Shown here one piece after another: positions 45,316-55,600 of a stretch of DNA of 64,000 nt (position 1 is its first letter; the number at the start of each line of letters is the position of its first letter). The notes below the pieces were generated by a model. The model saw nothing but the letters and a program-made list of their open reading frames with translations. It had not been told where the DNA came from and did no database searches. The position numbers and the translations under genes were made by a program. Source of the DNA: Bradyrhizobium barranii subsp. apii (lineage in GTDB: Bacteria; Pseudomonadota; Alphaproteobacteria; Rhizobiales; Xanthobacteraceae); the NCBI RefSeq assembly GCF_011516635.5, contig NZ_CP096257.1, positions 62,001 through 126,000 of the forward strand, read 5' to 3'.

Positions 45316-45365
45316 CTCCTTGAATCTCAAGGAGTTTCCGGACCGACCGTCGGTACACACGGTCG
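45316..45365. repeat. Two palindromes ahead of the integrase
   Basis: CTCCTTGA-ATC-TCAAGGAG at 45316-45334 and CCGACCGT-8 bases-ACGGTCGG at about 45342-45365, just upstream of the integrase start at 45372. They could be binding or crossover sequences of the integrase, or an mRNA hairpin that limits its translation. Confidence 0.4.
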
Positions 45366-45371
45366 GCACAC

Positions 45372-45831
45372 ATGCGGCTCGAATGTCTACGGCGAGACCC
45401 GGATAGCGGCATCTTCCAGATCAGGAAGAGAGTCCCCGAACGGTTTAAGCATATCGTCGGCAAACGCGAGATCAAACTCTCGCTGGGCACGACCGACCGC
45501 AAGCTCGCGCTTATCCGTTGCCTCGAGGAATTAGCGAAGATCGAGCGCGCGTGGTCGGGGATCGACGCCGCGATCATCGACGGCGAGGGCCACGTTCTCG
45601 CGCCCCTCCAGTGCAAGTCCGCCTCGGACGCGGGGCCGGCCGCCACGATCCCGGCGGGCGCCGTTTCTTCGCCGACGGATCCTTCGAAGGCGGATCGTTC
45701 TCTTGCCAGTCCGACCGCGGTCGCCGCCAGCGACAAGGCGCCGGTGCCGCTGCGCACCCTCTTCAAATCCTATGGCAAGGAAGCCCAGCTCTCGCCGGCC
45801 ACAGTCAAGCGGTGGTCGCCGGTCGTCGACC
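45372..45831 (+). pseudogene. Tyrosine integrase, 5' part (split by IS66)
   Basis: IFQIRKRVPERFKHIVGKRE followed by IKLSLGTTDRKLALIR is the N-terminal arm-binding region of phage-type integrases (DUF6538-like), followed by a Pro/Ala/Ser-rich linker and the start of the core-binding domain (TLFKSYGKEAQLSPATVKRW). Coding continues as SPVVDR across the IS66 insertion into 50947. The ATG at 45372 fits. The intact gene would have excised or integrated a genomic island; the catalytic domain is absent. Confidence 0.85.
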
Positions 45832-45853
45832 GTAAGCGGCAAGCTGAGGCCGT

Positions 45854-47445
45854 TCACGCGGCGTGGTTCCATGGCATAAGCGCCTCGATCTGGCTGCTCG
45901 GCCAGCCGTTGGCGATGCGCTGAAGCGTGAGGGTGAGCCAGGCGAACGGATCGACGTTGTTCATCTTCGCTGTCTGCAGCAGTGTCGCGATGGTCGCCCA
46001 GGTTCGTCCGCCGCCGTCGCTGCCAGCGAAGAGGCTATTCTTTCTCGTAATTGTTTGTGGCCTGATGGCGCGTTCGACGATGTTGGAGTCGAGCTCAATG
46101 CGGCCGTCGGTCAGGAAGCGCTCGAAGATGGCACGGCGCGAGACGGCATAGCGGATTGCCTCGGCCAGTTTTGATTTGCCGGAGATCCGCCGCAAGGTCT
46201 GCTGCCAGAGATCAAAGAGATCTGCGACGACCGCCGCGGAGGCTTGCTGACGCGCGGCAACGCGTGCGTGGGGACTTTGACCGCGCACGGTCTTCTCGAC
46301 CTGCCAGAGCTTTGCCATCCGCTCGACCGTCGTCGTTGCCACTTTCGAGCTTCCTGCAACATGCAGTTCGTAGAACTTGCGTCTGCTGTGTGACCAGCAG
46401 CCAGCCAATGTGATGCCGTCATTGCCGCGATCGGCGCGCGCCAACTTGTTATAGGCGGCATAGCCATCCACTTGCAGGATGCCCCGATAACCATTGAGAT
46501 GGCGGACCGCGCATTCGCCGGAGCGGCTGTCTTCGAAGCGATAAGCCACCATCGGGGGACCGCTGCGGCCAAAGGTGCGGTCATCTCTGGCATAGGCCCA
46601 TAAGTAGGCCGTTTTCGTCGATCCGGAGCCGGGAGCGAGCGTCGGCAGGGTGGTTTCGTCGGCAAAGACCCGTTCGGCCTTCTTGACCTCGCTGAAGATG
46701 TAGTCGGCCATGATCTCGAGCTCGAAGCCGAGCTTGCCCATCCATTGCGCCATCAGCTGGCGGTCGAGCTCGACATGATCGCGCGCGTAGATCGCCTCCT
46801 GCCGGTAGAGCGGCATGCCATCGGCGTATTTGGCGACCGCGATCTGGCCAGAAGCGCTTCCGTCGGAATGCCTCCTTCAATGATATGGGCCGGAGCCGGC
46901 GCCTGGATTACGCCGTCCGCGTTCTTGAAGGCATACTTGGGACGGCGCGTGACGATCACACGGAACTTCGCTGGCACCACATCCAGACGCTCCGACACGT
47001 CCTCGCCGATCACCACCTTCTGCTTGCCGGCATGCTCAGCAAGGTCTTCCGGCTCAATGACGGTTTCGATCCGTTCCAGATGGGGCGCAAAGCCCTTGCG
47101 CCGACGCGGTGCACGCTTGCCATCCGCTTGCTCACGGCCCTTGCTGACCTGGGCCTTGATTGCAGCGATGCCGGTCTCAATTTCCTCGAAGACAAAGGCC
47201 TGCTGTTCATCGTTGCCGTTCGCAGAGCCGAGCTTTTCCGATCGTCGGCCGAACCGGGCGCGGTCGAAGGCCTTCAGGATCTGCGTCAGCCGCTCGATAC
47301 GCGCATCGGCATCGGCGTTGCGCACCCTGAGATCGGCGACTTCGCTCTCCAGAGCATCGGCGCGGGCCGCCCTCTCGGCCAGGGCAAGCACCATGGCTCT
47401 CAGCGTCTCTACGTCATTCGGGGGGTTGAGATCGGGCGGCGTCAT
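45854..47445 (-). pseudogene. tnpC: IS66 TnpC transposase, frameshifted
   Basis: The N-terminal coiled coil and zinc-binding region read from 47445 (RARFGRRSEKL, GFAPHLERIETVIEPEDL) to GGIPTEALLA. At about 46851 one C is missing; restoring it gives LLAQIAVAKYADGMPLYRQE, and the second frame carries the DDE transposase domain (VFADETTLPTLAPG, LQVDGYAAYNKL, NIVERAIRP) to 45854. The full protein would be about 530 residues. The single-base loss is clear because both frames match IS66 TnpC. Confidence 0.9.
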
Positions 47446-47519
47446 TGGCCCGACCAGAGCACATTTTGCCCCGGTTCTCTTGCCTTTTCAGCTCACTGAT
47501 TCACTTCGCCGCAGCGCTT

Positions 47520-47723
47520 TTACCCAACAATCTCCGGCGGCTTGACCGCCACGGTCCGGACCCGCTTCCAGTCCATTCCATCCACCAGTGCCATCAACTG
47601 CGCAGGATTCATCTGCACCCGATGATGCCCGATCCGCGGCCAGCAGAACTTCGCCTTTTCGAGACGTTTTAAATAGAGGCACACGCCGGAGCCATCCCAC
47701 CATACGATCTTTATTCTGTCGGC
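47520..47723 (-). pseudogene. tnpB: IS66 TnpB, 3' part
   Basis: DRIKIVWWDGSGVCLYLKRL, EKAKFCWPRIGHHRVQMNPA and DGMDWKRVR are the standard C-terminal two thirds of TnpB, a short accessory protein needed for IS66 transposition. It is cut from its N-terminal part (50332-50475) by the recombinase cassette; removing the cassette joins FRAKRA to DRIKIVWWDG. Confidence 0.85.
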
Positions 47724-47751
47724 ACAGCTCGTTTCATTGTACGTCCCTTTG

Positions 47752-49842
47752 TCAGATACCGGGTAGGCGGATCATTCTATCATATTGATAATCAATGTAG
47801 TTTCTCGGCCGACGCTCGATCACGCGCTGCACCGCTATACGTACTGTTTCCGAGCTCAGCGCGTCGACAGGAACCAACCATTGCGAGCCCTTGATTGCTT
47901 GTGTGGCCGGCAAGATGTCCTTCAGCACCAAGCTCTTTGCTGATCCGACGCAAATTCCAAAGTGTGCCGCAGCCTTCGCAAGGCTGATCATTTTGCCGTC
48001 GGACGATGCGGGGTCGTATTCCGGCAAGCCCAGGCGTTCGCGCATTTCCCGCACGCGAACAGTCGTCCAGGTCTCGCCGTCGCCGGTCTTGCAGCGCATC
48101 CGATTGAGCGACACGGCGAGCTCTCGATCAGGCCAATGACCAGCGAGTTTACGAAGTGCGTCAACGGCAGTCGGTGCCATGTCGCCCGGATATCGGCCCG
48201 TCTTAACGCGAGCAACGCGAACCTCCGTGTGCCGGCCGCCGGTCCAGTGGATGAGCAGAACCGCCTCATTGGTGTTCCTATCGAGATCGCAAACAATCTC
48301 TCGGACCACAATGTGAACCAGCCGCTGCTTGGTGCGCGTGTCCGTGGACGGTGCATTCCAAACCCGCGGAAGATCATGCGCAAGTTGCAGAAGCAGGGCG
48401 CGGTCGATCTTGGGACTTTCCGCCGATGCGGTGCGCAGCTCCTTTATACGACCTTCAAGCTCGGCAACCCGCTCCAATGCGCCATTCCAGCGCGCCTCGA
48501 GTTCGCGGGCAACGTGGCGCTTGGCCGGATCCACAAGCTCGTATCGGCGTGCAGCAAGAGACGCTTCGTAGCGTACGACTTCAAGCTCCCGTTCGACGGC
48601 CGTGATGATCTCTTGTCTTGAGCGCTCAACCTGGTCGGACGCCAATATCGCTGCTTCAACAGCCCGATCGGAGACGGCCTCAAGGATTTGCAGCGCGACC
48701 GCACGATCGACCCGCACCCCGCCGATGCCGATACATAGGCCAGCGCCGACATGGGCGTCATCGCCGCGGCATTGATAACGATGGGCATTCCCCTTGGCCT
48801 GGCCGTAGAACACACGCATCATCCGCCCGCAATGGCCGCGCCGCATCAATCCGGTCAGAAGTGCGCGTCCCCCGCGCGCCGATTTTCGCGAGCAGTTCTT
48901 CTTCATGTGGGCGTTTTCCAGCAGCAGCCTCTGATTGTCCTCATACTCCTGCCAGCTGACATAGCCGGGATGATTGTCGCGCAGGAGAACATTCCATTCC
49001 TCCCGCGGCTTTTTGAACCCGCTGACCTTGCGGGCGCGACCGTCCACGATCCGTGTCTTCTGGGCGATTCGGCCAAACGCATAGGCGCCAGCATAGAGCG
49101 GATTGTGCAGGATCTGCATCACCGTGTGATAGGCCGGCGCCTTCCAGCTGAGCTTGTAGATTTGAACGTTTTTTAGAACCACAGGCATTTTGATGTCGGC
49201 AGCACGCAGCCAAAGAAAGACCTGCCGGGCGCTACCGAGCTCGCGGAACTTCGTGAAGACGAGTCGAACCAATCCCGCCACATGTTCGTCGGGATCCATT
49301 TCGATCTTGCCGAGTTCACTCCAACAAAATCCAGGTGGAAGCATGAAGCGGTACTCGCCGCGCTTGGCCTTAGAGTCCCGAGCGGCGATTCCACGTTGGC
49401 GAAGCAGGCTCAGCTCATACTCCGACATCGTTCCCTTCAGTCCGAGAAGCAGGCGGTCGTTGACAAGCCGCGGATCATAGGCGCCGTCGGGATCAATGAC
49501 CAACGCGCCCGCGAGGGCGCATAGGTCGATCAAGTGATGCCAGTCGCGTCCATTGCGCGCCAGCCGCGACGCCTCAATGCAATAAACGGCACCGACGTTA
49601 CCCGAACAAACCATCGCCACAAGCCGCTCAAATCCGGGCCGTTGAGTGCTGCCAGAGCCTGAGCGGCCAAGATCATCGTCAATTACCGCCACCGACTTAA
49701 ATCCGGCGGTTTCCGCGGCCTGCGCCAAGTCATATTGCCGCCGCTGGCTTTCGAGATTCCCCATAACTTGGGACATTGTCGATTGGCGAACATAGACGAC
49801 GGCGGCGCGGTCGAGGTGATCACGTGTGATCTTGACACTCAT
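47752..49842 (-). CDS. Large serine recombinase
   Basis: A 696-residue recombinase. The resolvase N-terminal domain carries the nucleophile Ser21 in VYVRQSTMSQV and the YDLAQ/RSGSGSTQRPGFE and YELSLLRQRG motifs. A recombinase domain (LPPGFCWSELGKIEMDPDEH) and a zinc-ribbon-like segment (LTGLMRRGHCGRMMRVFYG) follow, then a coiled coil and a C-terminal HTH-like end. It moves its cassette by serine-phosphodiester chemistry. The ATG at 49842 has GGAGG upstream and overlaps the stop of the accessory gene. It appears intact. Confidence 0.93.
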   Translation of the reverse strand: MSVKITRDHLDRAAVVYVRQSTMSQVMGNLESQRRQYDLAQAAETAGFKSVAVIDDDLGRSGSGSTQRPGFERLVAMVCSGNVGAVYCIEASRLARNGRDWHHLIDLCALAGALVIDPDGAYDPRLVNDRLLLGLKGTMSEYELSLLRQRGIAARDSKAKRGEYRFMLPPGFCWSELGKIEMDPDEHVAGLVRLVFTKFRELGSARQVFLWLRAADIKMPVVLKNVQIYKLSWKAPAYHTVMQILHNPLYAGAYAFGRIAQKTRIVDGRARKVSGFKKPREEWNVLLRDNHPGYVSWQEYEDNQRLLLENAHMKKNCSRKSARGGRALLTGLMRRGHCGRMMRVFYGQAKGNAHRYQCRGDDAHVGAGLCIGIGGVRVDRAVALQILEAVSDRAVEAAILASDQVERSRQEIITAVERELEVVRYEASLAARRYELVDPAKRHVARELEARWNGALERVAELEGRIKELRTASAESPKIDRALLLQLAHDLPRVWNAPSTDTRTKQRLVHIVVREIVCDLDRNTNEAVLLIHWTGGRHTEVRVARVKTGRYPGDMAPTAVDALRKLAGHWPDRELAVSLNRMRCKTGDGETWTTVRVREMRERLGLPEYDPASSDGKMISLAKAAAHFGICVGSAKSLVLKDILPATQAIKGSQWLVPVDALSSETVRIAVQRVIERRPRNYIDYQYDRMIRLPGI

Positions 49843-49844
49843 GG

Positions 49845-50330
49845 TCACCTCCCGACATCTGAGCGGGTTCGACGCCAGCCGCTTCCAGCAACAGATCGGC
49901 GAGCGCCTCGATCAGACCTTTGGGATTGGCGCCCAGCGGGTTCTGGGGAATCCGAAGACCCAGATCCAGACCCAGTTGCATCGGCTCGCGATATTGGCTT
50001 TTTCTCCGCACGTCCTTTCTCCCTCTTCAAAGAAGGACGGGATTGTGCGCCCGACGCCTGAGTCGCGCCCAGAAGCTTCAGAACAGCAGCAAATTCGTTC
50101 AGCCCCTCAATACTGACCTGCGGCGGTCCTAGCGCCATGCCGGCGCAGTAGCTTTCGTCGAGCATCCAATTGGGAACTTCGCGGCTAAACCCACGCCGCT
50201 CCTCTGTGTAGATGCATTTCAGCTCCTTGCCGCGTCGGAACGGTGCCACCTGAAGCGTCCGCCCAAAAAGCGGATGCCACGGATACGCAATTGTCGCGCT
50301 TCGAAGACTGTATGCAGAATGTCGAGTGTT
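49845..50330 (-). CDS. DUF5372-like accessory protein of the recombinase cassette
   Basis: TIAYPWHPLFGRTLQVAPFR, VPNWMLDESYCAGMALGPPQ and VSIEGLNEFAAVLKLLGA match a small protein that I recall (as DUF5372) directly preceding this type of recombinase in rhizobia. Its role is unknown. The open frame extends to 50411, but that part belongs to tnpB; no ATG, GTG or TTG lies between the cassette edge and the conserved part, so the start is unresolved (perhaps a non-standard codon). Its stop overlaps the recombinase start. Confidence 0.6.
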   Translation of the reverse strand, partial: NTRHSAYSLRSATIAYPWHPLFGRTLQVAPFRRGKELKCIYTEERRGFSREVPNWMLDESYCAGMALGPPQVSIEGLNEFAAVLKLLGATQASGAQSRPSLKREKGRAEKKPISRADATGSGSGSSDSPEPAGRQSQRSDRGARRSVAGSGWRRTRSDVGR

Positions 50331-50331
50331 G

Positions 50332-50475
50332 GGCTCTTTTGGCCCGGAAGACATAAAGCGCACCGTCGAACGGATCTGAGCCCGCATCGCGCACAAGCGC
50401 AACCAGGCCATCGATACCCTTGCGGAAGTCGACTGGATGGCTGGCGAGGAACACCTTCACGCCCGAGGGAATCAT
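50332..50475 (-). pseudogene. tnpB: IS66 TnpB, 5' part
   Basis: MIPSGVKVFLASHPVDFRKG and PFDGALYVFRAKRA are the N-terminus of TnpB up to the cassette insertion. The open frame seen beyond 50331 is cassette sequence. Its start overlaps the stop of tnpA by four bases. Confidence 0.85.
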
Positions 50476-50855
50476 GCCGAACGCACCGCCCGGATCACTC
50501 GCTGCAAGTGCGCCTCGTCGACGTCCACGCCGGCACGCACGACGACCTCGCCAATGGCAATCTCAATCACTGTGCCTGCCACAGACGCCACCACGCCCTC
50601 GCAACTCGAGTGCCGCGAGCGATAATGCCGCTCGGCCCGAGCATCACGGCGCCAAGCGAACAGCTGCGACGGGTGAATGCCGATCCGGCGGGCGATCGCC
50701 GAGACGCTCGCGCCAGGCTCCAGCGCCTCTGTCACAATTTGCGCCTTGAACTCGTCCGACCAGCGTCGGCGAAGCTGCCGCGGCGCTCCCTCGAGACGGT
50801 CGGCGACCGCTTCGATCATATGGAAGGTTCTAGTTCCAGAACTAGGCGCAGACAT
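50472..50855 (-). CDS. tnpA: IS66 TnpA accessory protein
   Basis: A 127-residue protein with the helix-turn-helix typical of IS66 orfA: RRRWSDEFKAQIVTEALEPG, SVSAIARRIGIHPSQLFAWR. It probably binds the element's ends. It is complete, but its partners tnpB and tnpC are broken. Confidence 0.88.
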   Translation of the reverse strand: MSAPSSGTRTFHMIEAVADRLEGAPRQLRRRWSDEFKAQIVTEALEPGASVSAIARRIGIHPSQLFAWRRDARAERHYRSRHSSCEGVVASVAGTVIEIAIGEVVVRAGVDVDEAHLQRVIRAVRSA

Positions 50856-50946
50856 AGAACCTCACATCGGCTCACAAACTCAGCAGCCGATAGCCGATCG
50901 CTTACCACTCCGCCAGACGGGGTTTCTTTGCCGCTTACCGTCGACC

Positions 50947-51323
50947 GGCTGATCGCTCATCTCGGTCACGACGACGCCGCAACGATCGCCCGCGCCGACA
51001 TCGTCGCCTCGAAGGACGCGCTGCTCGAAGGCGGCATGAAGAACATCACGGTCCGGGACGTCTACCTCGCCTCGACCAAGGCCATGTTCCAGTTCGCCGT
51101 CGATCAGGGACTGCTCGCCGAGAACCCCGCCAAGGAGGTGAAGGTGCGCGTGCGCAAGAAGATCAAGGAGCGCGAGAAGGGCTTCGATGGCGAGGAGGCG
51201 GCGAATAGCCGCCTCGTTGGCGGTGATCGAGTAGAGATTGCCACACGGTCGTCCCTCAGTATCTCCAGTCTAACGCCACGTACCTCGCATGCGGGCCGCC
51301 TTGGTCGTTTCAATCGTCGCTAA
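50947..51323 (+). pseudogene. Tyrosine integrase, middle part (3' end lost)
   Basis: The frame continues from SPVVDR at 45831 as LIAHLGHDDAATIARADIVA, DALLEGGMKNITVRDVYLAS and TKAMFQFAVDQGLLAENPAK: the core-binding domain of the integrase. After KGFDGEEAA (about 51207) the sequence no longer fits, and the catalytic Arg/His/Arg/Tyr domain is missing. A short hairpin (GAGGCGGC-GAATA-GCCGCCTC, about 51199) lies at the break point. Confidence 0.8.
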
Positions 51324-51701
51324 TGGCGTCGCCCCGCACTCCGAGGGATGATGGCAACCCCAGAGTTTCGCGTAGAAAAGTGAGCGAACTCCTCCCGAGG
51401 TTTGTGATTTGAAGAATTTCCGCATCCGGCTTCTGGAAACGCCGCCTGTCATGCAATGCTCATGCTCATCGAAATCATCGATCGGCACAGCGTCCATCTC
51501 GACCAGCCAGTGACATTCGAGCCGACCCTTGCGGTCGAACCAATGACAGGCCAGCGCCGGGGATCGAGGCCGACGCTTGCCTGTTGCCGCCGGGCGGCGA
51601 AAACCCGGCAGGTTGTCATTGGGATGAATGATGGCTTCGCGCGGCCCCGGCACGGTGCGCCGTGACTGAACAAGCCGGAATTCTGCGAGTTTCTTGAACA
51701 T
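51270..51701 (-). CDS. Hypothetical protein, doubtful
   Basis: A 143-codon frame with one protein-like stretch, ALACHWFDRKGRLECHWLVE, whose CHW...CHW repeat resembles a small rhizobial protein motif I have seen. The ends look random and overlap the integrase remnant. No good start signal is visible. It could be a remnant. Confidence 0.3.
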   Translation of the reverse strand: MFKKLAEFRLVQSRRTVPGPREAIIHPNDNLPGFRRPAATGKRRPRSPALACHWFDRKGRLECHWLVEMDAVPIDDFDEHEHCMTGGVSRSRMRKFFKSQTSGGVRSLFYAKLWGCHHPSECGATPLATIETTKAARMRGTWR

Positions 51702-52625
51702 CGCTCACTTCCACTGCCGCTTTGCGCGGCAGGCCAGTGAGCGAGACGGTCAGCTACGTCGAGGAACGGGGCCTGGGAAAACCGCGGCGGCATTCCCGAC
51801 CGCAAACGGCGCCAGTGAAAATTGGCGGATGCCGCCTTTGGAACAGTTTCCGCGGCGCGCCTTTCGCTCGCCTCCCGCATCTGGATGACCGTATTGCGTG
51901 GCTACCTTATCGCCGCCGGCGGCTTTGTCCTGTTTCGCATATTCCAGCTTGCGACGGCGGGCGTTTAGTCATCGGGTCGAGAGGAATCAGGCAATGGTCA
52001 TTAGCAATCGCAGTGTCGCAATTGCAGCGACAATTCAACGGGGCACCCCAATCTCGGTTTCATCCTCGGCTGGCAATGGCTCTTGTCCCTTGCCATCGCA
52101 ACGGCACTTCCCGGGGACCAAGGCGCCAAATGAGGGTTTTGGCGACGTTCCAAGCATCGGACTGTGGCACCGCGCGATGATTCTCGCGGCCTTGGCTGAC
52201 AGATCTAATTCCTTGATAGCTTGGGATCACTGGTCATCGTTAACTGATGACTGGTGGCCACCTTCACCGTTGCGGGCGCAACCGAAAGCCGTAAGGCGAA
52301 TGTCTATTTACGCCTTCCTAGAGCGCCACCTCCGCCTCGGATGATCTGGAAAATCTCATGCTCGATCAAGCTAACAAGACCAGCCTTCTCTATATCCGCG
52401 GCGTCAACCGATCGTTTCCGAAAAGAAGACCGGAGAGTCCGACCAATGGAGTGGCGGCGGAATCTTTTTCGGATGAAGATGCCGTGGGCGTTAGGACCAT
52501 CGGGACGAGCGCCGGCCGTCATCGCAAGAGACGTCTCTTGCGACGCGGCCCGCAATCACCAAATCGGCCGGACAAGCCGACATCGGAGGGTGCGTCCTTC
52601 CGAAATCCTCATCCGAAAGGCGCCG
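51702..52625. other. Region without recognisable genes
   Basis: About 920 bases between the integrase remnant and the 1329-residue gene. There are overlapping frames on both strands but none with a convincing start or family. Short dyads occur near 52230 (GTCATC...GATGAC) and 52300 (AAGGCG...CGCCTT). It probably contains the promoter of the gene at 52626. Confidence 0.45.
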
Positions 52626-55600
52626 ATGACGAAGAGCCCGATAAACCGGATTAACCTGCTCTCGGCACGTGCCTTGACCGCGCAGTCGCTCAAGGACGTC
52701 TCGGTTGCCTCCGGCGTCAACTTCTGGACGCTTTCCGACTTCGAACAGGGTCTCCTGGGTTCGCTCGGGGAGCATTCTCAAGCTGTCGAGCGTGCCATGG
52801 CGGGTTTTGGCGTCCGGTTCGCGCCGGACGGCTCCGTCGCGGTCGAGACGGCGCCAGCCCCGCCCCAATTACTGGCCGGCGACCCCTTCCGCTGGATCGA
52901 AGCGCAGGACCTCGCGAACTGGGGTTCGAGCCGCGACGGACAGGAGCGGCTTCCGGAAATGGTCGGCCGGCTCATCCTTGCGACGGTCGGGCCCGCCGCC
53001 GATTTCCGGTTTCCGGCCGGCGACAGCGTCCTGTTCGCAGGGTGGGACGGCATCTGCAGCATCGCAACCGGTCGAGGCAAGGTCTCCGATGGAGTGTCCG
53101 TCTGGGAGGTCGGAACGCAGCGGACCCGTATCGCGGAGAAGGCGAACGAGGATTATGAAAAGCGCTCGAAAGGACCGACGACGATAGACCGCAAGAACAC
53201 CACGTACGTGTTCGTGACGCCGCAAAGATGGCCGAAAAAGGAGACATGGCGCCGGCAGAAGATCGCGGAGGGCATCTGGAAGGAAATATCCGTCGTCGAT
53301 GGCGACGACCTCGTCCACTGGCTGGATCTGTGCCCCGGCGTCTCGCGCTGGCTTTCGGTCCGCATCGGCAAGCGACGCAACGACCTGCGCGACATCGGTC
53401 AGGTGTTCGGGGAATGGTCGCTCGCGACGGACCCCCCATTGAGCGCTGAACTGCTGCTCGGCGACCGGGACGAGCAGGCGACGCAGGTCCGTCGCTGGCT
53501 GAAGGGTCCGCCCGATGTGCTGACCATGCAGGCCGAATCGTCAGAGGAGGCGACGGCGTTCCTTCGTGCGGCGATCGACCCGCTTCCGGTGCTCCACAGG
53601 CTCTTCTGGGAAAGCCGCCTTTTCGTCGCCGAATCTGGCGAGGCCGCGCGCAGCTGCATCGGATTGAGCGCCAAGCTCGCCATCGTTCTGACGGACGCCG
53701 ATCCCGGCCTCGCCGCATCACTCGTGAAGGACGGTCATCACGTGTTCGTCGCGCTGGGATCGGACACCGGCGGCGCGCGAGGTCCTTCCCGCTTGGCGCG
53801 TCCCTGGAAGCTCACGATCCGGCGCGCGCTCGAGAGGATGGGCGTCGACCAACAGAAGGCCCAGGTCTCGGCCGGCGGATGCGGTCGCAGTCTGACGGTC
53901 CTGCGCAGGTTGATGACAAGTTCCGCCAAGAAGCCTTCATGGAGCGCGGCGCCGGTCTCGCCCTCCCTCGTCGCGGCGATGCTCGCCGGAGCGTGGGATG
54001 GCTCCCATCCCGTCGATCGGGAGATCATGGAGCGTCTCAGCGGCCGCAACTACGCAGACTTCGTAGCCGATCTGACCGCGTTCGCCGGCTTCGACGGGCC
54101 GCTGCGCAGGTCGGGCTCGGCATGGAAGCTGGCATCGCTGCGCGACACCTGGTTCCTACTCGCCGACCAACTGACCTCGCATCAGGTGGATCTGCTGGTC
54201 GAAAACTTCCTGAACGTGTTTTCGGCGGACGATCCCGACTTCGACGCAACCCCCGAAAGCCGTTGGACCGTCGCCGCGGGGCCGCCGAAGCTCGCTTCGA
54301 AACTGATCCGGCGAGGCCTCGCCGAAGCGTTGATCGCTCTGGCGGTGTTTCCGGAGCGGGCGAACGGCGTCCTCGACGGCAAATACCGAAGCCACCAGGC
54401 GATCCGGAAACTGCTGGAAGACGCCGACGAGCGGAGGTGGTGGTCGCTGTCGGACGACTTCTGTCTGCTCGCGGAAGCGTGCCCCGAGGCGCTTCTCGAC
54501 GCGCTGGAGCAGGCGCTACGAGACGATGCCAGGCCCGTCATGCCGCTGTTCAGAAGCGACGAAGGTTTCCTCCACAGGATCGAGTACTTGGCCGAACTCA
54601 TGTGGGCGCTCGAGATACTCGCCTGGAGTCCCGAGTATCTGGGACGCGCCGCGCTCGTGCTTGCGCGGCTGGCCGAGTTGGATCCGGGAGGCACGTTCTC
54701 CAACCGTCCCGACGCGACCTTGCGGACCATCTTTCTTCCGCTGTCGCCTCGCACGTTCGCTTCGATGGCCGAGCGGATGGAGGTCGTCGATGCCGTCGTG
54801 TCGAAATTTCCGACGGTCGGCTGGAAACTGCTGGTCGCACTGGCTCCCCGCGTCCATCCCGTAATCGAGCCGTCCGCGTTTCCGACATGGCGGGATTTTT
54901 CGGCCGAAGCCGCGGCGCGCGGATCCTCGCCCTCCGCCGGCCACCGCGAAATCGGTGCCCGGATGGTGGCCGGGGCCGGCACCGACCTCGAGCGCTGGTC
55001 GAACCTGTTCGACCATTGGAACGGATTCGACGACGAGTGGCGTAAGAGCGCCGAAAACGCGCTTTCCGCGGTCATCGATGCAGCCTCCGACGAGCAGAGG
55101 GTCGCGTTCCGCGAGATGCTCCGCCGACTCATCGGAAAGCACGAACAATTTTCCGAGGCGCATTGGACCCTCAAGGCCGACGCGCTCGCTCCACTGAAGA
55201 CGCTCTACGAAAGGCTCGAACCGACCGATCCGATCGTACGTCATGGCTGGCTGTTCGGAGCGCCGGACTACAAGTTCCGCAGCGACCGCAACTGGTACGA
55301 ATTGCAGAAGGAGGCGGAAGAGGCTCGGCATGCCGCGGCGGAGCAAATCCTCGAGACCTCTTCGCCGGAGGCCGTAATCGCGATGGCGAAGACGGTCCGG
55401 AATCCCCGCCTGCTGGGAGACGCAGTCGCCGCCGCCTCCGTACCCGACGAAACGAAGGACGATCTGTTGGAGAGGGCGCTCCCGGACTCGGGAATGGAGG
55501 AGTTTGTCCGCGGCATGCTCTCCACGCTACGCGTTTCGCGAGGAGAGCCCTGGCTGCTGGACCGATTGGAGAAGGGCGCGGAGCGAAACGAAGATCCCGA

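Larger units (their letters stand above)
47724..50331 (-). mobile_element. Serine-recombinase cassette inserted in IS66 tnpB
   Basis: About 2.6 kb between the two halves of tnpB, with GGC at both junctions as the only shared bases. It contains two overlapping genes: a DUF5372-like accessory and a large serine recombinase. The ends show only weak inverted similarity (ACAGCTCG against ACACTCG). The lack of long repeats and a duplication fits serine-recombinase transposition. Exact ends are uncertain by a few bases. Confidence 0.7.
45832..50938 (-). mobile_element. IS66-family element with 8-bp target duplication, carrying a recombinase cassette
   Basis: The ends are GTAAGCGGCAAGCTGAGG at 45832 and GTAAGCGGCAAAGAAACC read inward from 50938. 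The target duplication CGTCGACC is at 45824-45831 and 50939-50946. The gene order on the minus strand is tnpA, tnpB, tnpC. About 2.6 kb of foreign DNA (47724-50331) interrupts tnpB, and tnpC has a frameshift, so the element is dead. Confidence 0.93.

Noticed and set aside
53879..55045. 388-codon plus-strand frame
   Set aside because: Overlaps the 1329-residue gene in another frame and is Arg/Gly-rich; a shadow.
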